Part shown: positions 58,432 through 64,000 of the stretch, one piece after another
How the letters are laid out: every line of letters starts with the position of its first letter
Position numbering within the stretch: position 1 is the stretch's first letter
Assembly: GCA_963766175.1 (NCBI GenBank)
Contig: CAVXZE010000010.1
Span: 1 to 64,000, forward strand
DNA from: CAVXZE01 sp963766175
GTDB taxonomy: Bacteria > Myxococcota_A > UBA9160 > UBA6930
Length of the DNA stretch: 64,000 nucleotides
Direction: 5' to 3'
Program-made: the position numbers and the translations under genes
Notes under the pieces: model-generated
The model's input: the letters and a program-made list of their open reading frames with translations, nothing else
The model's database searches: none
What the model was told of the DNA's origin: nothing

Positions 58432-60011
58432 CTTCGTTCCGCGTTCAATCGGCGGAAGATTCTCTTGTTGCGCTTGTAGATGTTCACGAACTCACGGAAG
58501 TGGGCGTCGTAGACGCCACGCGTCTCGGGCCTGGGGAGATAGGTCTCCAGGTACTCCATCAAGTCCGGGATGTCCTCGAAGGAGATGAACCCCAGACCTA
58601 CCGAGGCGATGAAGGCTGCGCCGCGCACGTTCGCCTGGATGGGGTCCTTCACCCGCCGGATCGGACGATCCAGGACATCGGCAAAGATCTGACACCACAG
58701 CTCGGAGTTTGCACCGCCTCCAACGATGTGGATCGCGTCGAGGCGCCTGCGGGTGAGCTTCTCGAGGGGCCGGAGCATCCAGCGGGTATTCAACGCTACG
58801 CCCTCGAGAAAGGCCCGAACGATGTCGGCGCGCCTGTGTTCCAGCGAGAGGTTGTAGATCGCGGCTCGTACGGTGCGATCGTCCACGGGCGCGCGCTCAC
58901 CGAAGATCCACGGAGTGTAGATCACGCCATTGCTGCCCGGGGGGCTGCCCTCGGCGACGCGATCCATGAGATCGATGGCGTCGGGAGGCCTCCCTTCGCG
59001 CAATAGTTCGTCCGCGTCGTACAGAATCCGATCTCTCAAGAAAGTGAGGTTGCCACCGGCTGTCGCCTGCATGGCATGCATCAGGTAGCGGCCCGGTATG
59101 GCGCAAGGAATGGAGGCGATGGAGGTTCGGAGGTCCGTCCTCTTGTAGGGCACGTGGGCCGCCAGCCATGAAGAGGTCCCGATGTACAGATGCGCCCGAT
59201 AGTCCGCCACCGCGCCCGAGCCGATCGCCGACGCCGTATTGTCGATGGCGCCCGCTACCACCGCCACGTCGTGGGTCAGACCCAGGGTTTCGGCGACCTC
59301 CCTTTCGAGGCTCCCGATCACCTCGGTGCACTTGACGATCTCGGGGAACTTCTCGCGGTCGATCCCGCAGGCGCGCAACAGAGAGTCGCTGTACACCACG
59401 TTCTCGACATCCCGGTTGTCCGTCACCCAGGAGGTGAGGATCGAGTCGTAGGTCGCCACCAACCTGCCGGTGAGCCGGAAGTTGAGGTAGTCGAGGACGT
59501 TCAGGAACTTGTGGGTCCGCTGGTAGACCTCCGGGAACTCGTGTTTGATGAAGAGCATGTGGGACGCGGGGTCCTTCCCCGTGGTGGAGGGCGCGCCGCC
59601 GGTCAACCTGATCCAACGCAGCAGCTTGAAAGCGTGGTATCCGCCCACCTCGATGGGTCCGCGGGTGATCTCTCTCAGGTGGCCGGCCCCGCGCGAGTCC
59701 ATCCAGAGGATTGCGTTCATCAGGTGCCGCCCCTGCGCATCCACCGCCACGGTGCCCTCACCCTGGGTGTTGCAGCAGAACGCCACGATGTCCTCGCGTG
59801 AAACGACGCCCCGATCGATCAGCTCCTTGGAGGCGGTGAGCAGGGCATTCCACCAGTCACCGGGGTCCTGCTCGGCCCCGCCGCCTGGGAAAATGTGGGT
59901 CTCCACCGCGTGAAAGCACCAGGCGACCACCCGGCCACGAACCGACACCAGGGCGGCCTTGCAGCCCGAGGTCCCGAGATCGATCGCGAGAACGTACTTG
60001 TCGCTGGGCAT
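58428..60011 (-). CDS. FGGY-family carbohydrate kinase (xylulokinase-like)
   Basis: 527-residue sugar kinase. YVLAIDLGTSGCKAALVS is the N-terminal phosphate loop; VAFCCNTQGEGTVAVD and NAILWMDSRGAGHL contact the sugar; VVAGAIDNTASAIGSGAV is the second loop; HIVGGGANSELWCQIFADVL is the C-terminal FGGY signature. The sugar is not determined. The aldolase gene lies directly upstream on the same strand (30 bp), so phosphorylation followed by aldol cleavage of a ketose or sugar acid is likely. Confidence 0.92.
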   Translation of the reverse strand: MPSDKYVLAIDLGTSGCKAALVSVRGRVVAWCFHAVETHIFPGGGAEQDPGDWWNALLTASKELIDRGVVSREDIVAFCCNTQGEGTVAVDAQGRHLMNAILWMDSRGAGHLREITRGPIEVGGYHAFKLLRWIRLTGGAPSTTGKDPASHMLFIKHEFPEVYQRTHKFLNVLDYLNFRLTGRLVATYDSILTSWVTDNRDVENVVYSDSLLRACGIDREKFPEIVKCTEVIGSLEREVAETLGLTHDVAVVAGAIDNTASAIGSGAVADYRAHLYIGTSSWLAAHVPYKRTDLRTSIASIPCAIPGRYLMHAMQATAGGNLTFLRDRILYDADELLREGRPPDAIDLMDRVAEGSPPGSNGVIYTPWIFGERAPVDDRTVRAAIYNLSLEHRRADIVRAFLEGVALNTRWMLRPLEKLTRRRLDAIHIVGGGANSELWCQIFADVLDRPIRRVKDPIQANVRGAAFIASVGLGFISFEDIPDLMEYLETYLPRPETRGVYDAHFREFVNIYKRNKRIFRRLNAERS

Positions 60012-60041
60012 GCACTTCCCCGTGCGGGGCCCGGTGTCGGC

Positions 60042-60740
60042 TCAGTCGGACTGCCAGGAACCGTTCTTCCTCGCAATCTCCGCGTCCTGTTCCCGCTTGA
60101 CGAATTGGAAGAGCACGTTGGGCAGCGGGTCTGGCAGCGTCGTAACCGGCTTTCCGGTGGCGAGGGCGCGATAGTAGACGGAGGCCGTCTTTTCGAGCAA
60201 TTCGACGTAGTTGACCGTCTTCTCGAGGTTGCTTCCGATGCACAGAGCACCGTGGTTCTGGAGCAGATAGCAGTGGCAGCGATTGTCGAGCTTGCCGACC
60301 ACGTTCTCGAGGAGCTGCGGACTGCCGGATACGCCGTAGGGAACAACCTCGACCATGGAACCAATGGCGACCGTGACCTCATCGAAGAGGGGAGGGATCG
60401 GCTCGTTCAGAATCGAGAAGATACTCGCGTAGATCTGATGGGAGTGAACGACGGCATTGACGTCTCTTCTGTTCTTGTAGACACCGACGTGCAAAGGCGC
60501 TTCGACCGAAGGAGCGCGAGTGCCTTCGATCGGGGTGAGGTCGAGATCCATGATGCAGATGTCATCGGTCGTCATCCCGGCGTACGGCAATCCGTGAGGC
60601 GTTACGGCGACGACCTCTTCGCCCTCGATCAGGACCGAGACATTGCCCGCGCTGCCCGAGCGCGTTCCGAAGTATCCGTGCTCACTGAGCCTCTGGCTGA
60701 CTTCGAGGACCTCTCGTTTGTAGTCGTCGTACTTGCCCAT
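60042..60740 (-). CDS. Class II aldolase/adducin family protein
   Basis: 232-residue zinc-dependent aldolase or epimerase of the fuculose-phosphate aldolase/RhaD/AraD group. The zinc site is visible in VVHSHQIYAS (HxH) and LLQNHGALCIG; the catalytic Glu is in APSVEAPLHVGVY; GYFGTRSGSAGNVSV binds phosphate. ATG at 60740 (MGKYDDYK) with GAGGAA 7 bp upstream is chosen over the ATG 15 bp further up. Acts on the phosphorylated product of the downstream kinase (inference). It lies 67 bp after the aminotransferase-like gene. Confidence 0.92.
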   Translation of the reverse strand: MGKYDDYKREVLEVSQRLSEHGYFGTRSGSAGNVSVLIEGEEVVAVTPHGLPYAGMTTDDICIMDLDLTPIEGTRAPSVEAPLHVGVYKNRRDVNAVVHSHQIYASIFSILNEPIPPLFDEVTVAIGSMVEVVPYGVSGSPQLLENVVGKLDNRCHCYLLQNHGALCIGSNLEKTVNYVELLEKTASVYYRALATGKPVTTLPDPLPNVLFQFVKREQDAEIARKNGSWQSD

Positions 60741-60807
60741 GTTGGATTTCCTCATCGATTGCAGCTCGAACTCCTGGACTCCGGCAGTCAGACCCCCGGG
60801 ACAGTGT

Positions 60808-62268
60808 TCAGCCCACCCCTTCCACGCTGGCGAGAACCCGCGCGAACCCGGCGAGGGCCTCTTCGACGACCTCGTCGGTGTCCGCCATGCTGGTGTAGAG
60901 GCGACTCCCGGCCAGGGTGATGATTCCCTCGGCAGTGTAGGCTGCGCCCATCTCTTCGGCGATGTCCTTGCGCTGCGCGACCTTGGTGAAGAAGTCGGGG
61001 TCGCTGGTGTCGAGCAGGAGTACCCCATGCGTCTCGAGATGGAGGATGGAGCCGTGGTTGTAGACGAAGAAGGGGAGGGCGAACTGGTCGATGATGGCCT
61101 GAAGCCCCTGGGAGAGCTTGTCGGCCGCCTGTCCCGCTAGGACCGGGGCGTCAGTCCGCTCCATCTCCAGGATCGCGTAGTAACCCGCGGCGCAGCTCAG
61201 GGGATTGGCGGAGAGGGTTCCGCCCACCAGTGTCCGCTGGCCTCCCGAACCGATGCCCGCCGAGAAGGTCGACATGACATCGGCACGGCCGCCGACGCCG
61301 CCCGCTGCGGGATACCCGCCGGCCACGCACTTCCCGAAGACCGTGAGGTCGGGCTTGATGCCAAAATACCCCTGGGCGCCGCCCAACCCCAGGCGAAACG
61401 CCGTGACGACCTCGTCGAAGATGAGAAGAGCTTCGAATTCATCGCACAATTCCCGTGCCCGGGCGTTGAAGTCGCGCTGAACCGGGCGCGTGGCGCTTTC
61501 CGGTCCAACGGGCTCCAGAATCACGGCCGCCGTGCCGTCGCTTCCACGGTTCTGTTCCAGAAGGGCTCGCAGCCCTTGCTCCCCGTCGATGTCGTTCGGG
61601 AAGAACTCCTGGGTGTGCTGGAGGCAGCCCTCGGGAATCCCGGCTGCCTCGTAGGCGCCAGTGCCGGGGATGCGGGTACCGAATACGAGCTGGTCGCTCC
61701 ATCCGTGATAGGCCCCGCCTGCCTTGATGATCTTCTTCTTGCCGGTGAAGTTTCGCGCCGCTCGAATGGCGGCCATCGCCGCCTCCGAACCGCTCCCCAG
61801 CATGCGAAACATCTCGACGGAGGGCATGAGCCGGTGGATCAGCTTGGCGAGCTCGACCTCGTACTCGTGAAAGAGCCCCGTCACCGGACCGGAGTTGCGC
61901 AATACCTCGATGATCTTCTCGCGCAGCGGCTCGTAGTTGCTTCCCAGGACGGTGGGCCCGCCGGCCTGCAGGAAGTCGATGTAGCGATTGCCGTCGATAT
62001 CCCACAGGTAGGCGCCTTCCGCCTTCGAGATGCTCAGCGGAAACGGGTGATTGAAGGCGAGGTTGTGCTGGACCCCGCCGGGGATGTACCTGGCCGCTTC
62101 CGCGGTTGCGACCTTCGACTTCTTGCACCGTGTCTCGAAGAAGTCGAGATACTCCTTCATCTTGTCCCGTCGGATCGGCCGCGGTGGCGAGTCCACCAAC
62201 CGTTTGGCCTTTGCGATCAGCTCATCAGTGTCCGGCCAGTGAGAAATCGCGTACTGGTTCGCGCTCAT
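60808..62268 (-). CDS. Class III aminotransferase, glutamate-1-semialdehyde aminomutase-like
   Basis: 486-residue PLP enzyme. Features: AEGAYLWDIDGNRYIDFLQA; MLGSGSEAAMAAIRAARN; AYHGWSDQLVF; LIFDEVVTAFRL with the Asp that binds the pyridine nitrogen; FGKCVAGGYPAAGGVGG with the PLP lysine; and TLSANPLSCAAGYYAI. It resembles HemL but has a longer N-terminus (~60 extra residues), so a specialised aminotransferase or aminomutase is likelier than heme synthesis. AGAGGA precedes the ATG at 62268. It heads the aldolase-kinase operon and could make or use an amino sugar or amino acid precursor. Confidence 0.88.
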   Translation of the reverse strand: MSANQYAISHWPDTDELIAKAKRLVDSPPRPIRRDKMKEYLDFFETRCKKSKVATAEAARYIPGGVQHNLAFNHPFPLSISKAEGAYLWDIDGNRYIDFLQAGGPTVLGSNYEPLREKIIEVLRNSGPVTGLFHEYEVELAKLIHRLMPSVEMFRMLGSGSEAAMAAIRAARNFTGKKKIIKAGGAYHGWSDQLVFGTRIPGTGAYEAAGIPEGCLQHTQEFFPNDIDGEQGLRALLEQNRGSDGTAAVILEPVGPESATRPVQRDFNARARELCDEFEALLIFDEVVTAFRLGLGGAQGYFGIKPDLTVFGKCVAGGYPAAGGVGGRADVMSTFSAGIGSGGQRTLVGGTLSANPLSCAAGYYAILEMERTDAPVLAGQAADKLSQGLQAIIDQFALPFFVYNHGSILHLETHGVLLLDTSDPDFFTKVAQRKDIAEEMGAAYTAEGIITLAGSRLYTSMADTDEVVEEALAGFARVLASVEGVG

Positions 62269-62429
62269 ACCGATCCTCTTCCATCGCGTACGGCTCATCC
62301 GCCAGGATGGATAGGTAGCATACGGTGATGTTTCGCCAATGGTACGGCGCTCCCGGCCAGAGGCGTGCCAGCCGGGAAGGAGCTCGAGTAGACTCCTCGG
62401 AATGCCTTGAATCGGAGCGGGAGTGAAGA

Positions 62430-62570
62430 GTGAAGTTAGAGAATCAGGTGTGTCTCATCGTCGGAGCTTCATCCGGCATGGGGCGAGTGCTGCCCAAGTT
62501 TGTCGTCAATCGGGTTCTCGAGCGAGAAGTCCCACCCCTCGACGAAGGGCTGGCTGGACCGGTGAGGTAG
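62430..62570 (+). pseudogene. 46-codon remnant with SDR-type N-terminus
   Basis: A short frame with GTG start (GGGAG upstream) reads KLENQVCLIVGASSGMGRVL, a clear SDR coenzyme loop, and then PKFVVNRVLEREVPPLDEGL before the stop. The second half does not continue as an SDR; its FVVNRVL resembles the signature of 3-hydroxyacyl-CoA dehydrogenases. It looks like a deletion scar that joined two gene ends. It sits in the gap between the divergent aminotransferase and the LarA-like gene. Confidence 0.5.
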
Positions 62571-62574
62571 GTAG

Positions 62575-63888
62575 CTACTCGCTGCGCTCGCGCAGCATCG
62601 TGTACGGACCTTCGGGAATCACGGCTACCCGGGCGCCGGGATGAGCTGACAAGAAGTCGTCGACGGCGCGCTGGGCGCGCCGGATCGCGTCACCTTCGCC
62701 CAGCAGCGGCGTCAAGCCGAGGCGCCCTTGCAGCTCGGCGGGGATGCCATCGGTGGCGAACCAAAGACGATCGCGTCCGATGCGGTTCAACACGCGGCAC
62801 TGCACCTGGAACTCCCACTGATCGAGTCGGGTTTCGCGGCGATTCGCCTCGATGTGCTCGAGAAATCCGCGCCAGTCGGCGCCCCAGGCGAGCATGAGCT
62901 CGGCGTAGGCTCGACTCCCGATGCCTTCGCCACAGCCCGAGACCTGAAGCAGCGTCGTATCCGGTCCCAGAGCGGGCAGGGCGGTGCACATGCCCTTGAC
63001 GGTCTGGTAGAAGGTCTGGTCGAGCGGATATCCGCCGCCGCAGGTGACCACCAGGTCGAGGGGGTCGGGTACCTCCGCCGTGGTCCACTCGGCGACCTCT
63101 TCGCACCCCGCCAGGTGTGCTTCGACCAGGTCGCCGCAGTAGATGCCGGCGATTCCGCGATCGCGGGTGATGGCGACGTTGAAGAGGAAGTCGACACCGA
63201 CGGCCTGTGCGATCTCGAGCGCGATCTCGTGACAGGGATTCCCATCCAGGATGCCGTTGTCTGCCAGGGGGCTGGCCAGGGTGTCGAAACCGTGAAATCG
63301 CTGGATGCTGGCTAGATCGACCAGTGCGGGGAAGACGCCCTTTCGTCCGCCGGAGAAGCCCGCCATGAAGTGAGGCTCGATGTAGCCGGTGACGATCCTG
63401 AAATCGGAAGCCGCGAAGCGGGTGCAGACGCTGACGGGCGGGTCGTCGCTGACCTTGGTGAGGGTCTCGGGCCGGTCCGCAGTGTGGTCGATGACTTCGA
63501 CGCGCTCGAGGACCTCTCGACCCAGGATGAAGTCGCGCTCCTCCGGTGTGCTGGGCCGGTGCATGCCGGTGCCGATGATGATCGAGATGCGCTCGTCGCC
63601 GACGCCCGCCTCCGCCAGCACCTCCAGAATGGCGGGAAGAAACTGCCGGTTCGGCACCGGACGCGTGATGTCGGAGACGGTGATGGCGACCGTCTCGGGT
63701 CGCCGCCGGCGGATCAGGTCGATCAGAGGCGGCGCGCCGATCGGATCGGCCAGCGCGGACGCCACGGCCTGCCCCGGATTCGCGACGGCGGACGGATCCT
63801 TGCCGCTCAGAACCAGCGCGTCGCTCGGAAGCTGGAGGTCGGCTCCCTCTCTCGCGTACAGCAGCTTTACCGGTCGACGATGATTCAC
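62575..63888 (-). CDS. LarA-like nickel-pincer racemase family protein
   Basis: 437-residue protein of the lactate racemase (LarA/DUF2088) family, which uses a nickel-pincer nucleotide to racemise or epimerise 2-hydroxyacids. Visible catalytic features: TGMHRPSTPEER with the first catalytic His, VIDHTAD, and YIEPHFMAGFSGGRKGVFPA with the second His, the nickel-ligand His region and the lysine that carries the cofactor. The GTG start (VNHRRPVKLL) is at 63888, with AGGAA upstream; the frame runs on to the window edge. LarB, LarC and LarE for cofactor synthesis are not in the window. A 2-hydroxyacid or sugar acid substrate would suit the neighbouring kinase and aldolase. Confidence 0.88.
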   Translation of the reverse strand: MNHRRPVKLLYAREGADLQLPSDALVLSGKDPSAVANPGQAVASALADPIGAPPLIDLIRRRRPETVAITVSDITRPVPNRQFLPAILEVLAEAGVGDERISIIIGTGMHRPSTPEERDFILGREVLERVEVIDHTADRPETLTKVSDDPPVSVCTRFAASDFRIVTGYIEPHFMAGFSGGRKGVFPALVDLASIQRFHGFDTLASPLADNGILDGNPCHEIALEIAQAVGVDFLFNVAITRDRGIAGIYCGDLVEAHLAGCEEVAEWTTAEVPDPLDLVVTCGGGYPLDQTFYQTVKGMCTALPALGPDTTLLQVSGCGEGIGSRAYAELMLAWGADWRGFLEHIEANRRETRLDQWEFQVQCRVLNRIGRDRLWFATDGIPAELQGRLGLTPLLGEGDAIRRAQRAVDDFLSAHPGARVAVIPEGPYTMLRERSE

Positions 63889-64000
63889 GATTCGTTCCTG
63901 CAAGACGGTGTCGATTTCAATCGACGGATGTCTCGACCTCAGACTTCTTTGCTCAAAGATTTGCACACGTTGCGAGAGCTCATCAGCTGGGTCCACACGC

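Noticed and set aside
60808..62268. HemL of heme biosynthesis
   Set aside because: Longer N-terminus and a sugar kinase/aldolase context; no other heme gene nearby.
1..64000. CRISPR arrays, tRNA or rRNA genes, prophage or integrase genes
   Set aside because: No regular short repeats, no cloverleaf-like sequence and no recombinase or phage structural genes were seen on reading; a tRNAscan or CRISPR search would be needed for certainty.

Overview
The window is about 64 kb of GC-rich DNA, densely coded on both strands. No rRNA, tRNA or CRISPR array was seen. The gene families point to a Gram-negative bacterium with a deltaproteobacterial style of metabolism (Desulfobacterota, Myxococcota or Binatota-like; this is inference): a tungsten-type aldehyde:ferredoxin oxidoreductase, indolepyruvate:ferredoxin oxidoreductase with an FrhB-like protein, a TmcB/TmcC-like (DsrK/DsrM-related) membrane redox pair flanked by receiver proteins, a DVU0298-like HEAT protein, a UROD-thioredoxin fusion, DUF1786, family III CoA-transferases and a Tat-exported type II DMSO-reductase-family molybdoenzyme.

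Layout. 1-7,052: a shattered acyl-CoA synthetase, then a minus-strand catabolic operon (Fe-alcohol dehydrogenase, amidohydrolase, two-domain CoA-transferase, GPH transporter) whose distal end is full of frameshifts. 7,147-20,873: a long co-directional plus-strand run: sulfatase, molybdoenzyme alpha subunit, SCP2-decarboxylase fusion, HyuB/HyuA ketone-carboxylase or hydantoinase pair, Zn-alcohol dehydrogenase, enoyl-CoA hydratase, thiolase-like protein. 21,077-28,834: small flavoprotein and repeat protein, then an amidohydrolase/GlcD/IorBA/FrhB-like minus-strand operon. 29,085-32,193: Fe-alcohol dehydrogenase plus AOR. 32,363-36,110: CBS-ACT protein, UROD-Trx fusion, SRPBCC protein, peroxiredoxin and a 62-residue two-cysteine protein. 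36,240-43,830: HEAT protein, TmcBC-like pair, a degenerate sigma-54-type regulator, a histidine kinase and three atypical stand-alone receivers. 43,939-47,038: cysteine synthase, divergent CysRS and E1-like enzyme. 47,050-51,548: two C-methyltransferase-like proteins, a CmcI-like protein and RfbF. 51,554-64,000: DUF1786, a 167-bp nested inverted repeat, M20 peptidase, DUF4405 membrane protein, SDR, two flavoproteins, then FGGY kinase, class II aldolase, class III aminotransferase, an SDR remnant and a LarA-like protein.

How the genes may work together. The best candidate for a new system is 8,728-20,873. Its order parallels anaerobic ethylbenzene catabolism: hydroxylation by a type II molybdoenzyme, oxidation to a ketone, ATP-dependent carboxylation by a HyuA/HyuB enzyme, then CoA-level hydratase and thiolase steps. 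It also contains a fusion of a sterol-carrier (SCP2) domain to a LysA-type PLP decarboxylase, for which I know no described role. The substrate is unknown; the SCP2 domain hints at something hydrophobic. Ferredoxin-linked oxidation (IorAB, AOR) and a quinone- or cytochrome-linked TmcBC-like module would handle electrons. Frameshifts at ~60-700, ~825-1,200, ~4,150 and ~28,445 may be assembly errors and should be checked against reads before being called pseudogenes.
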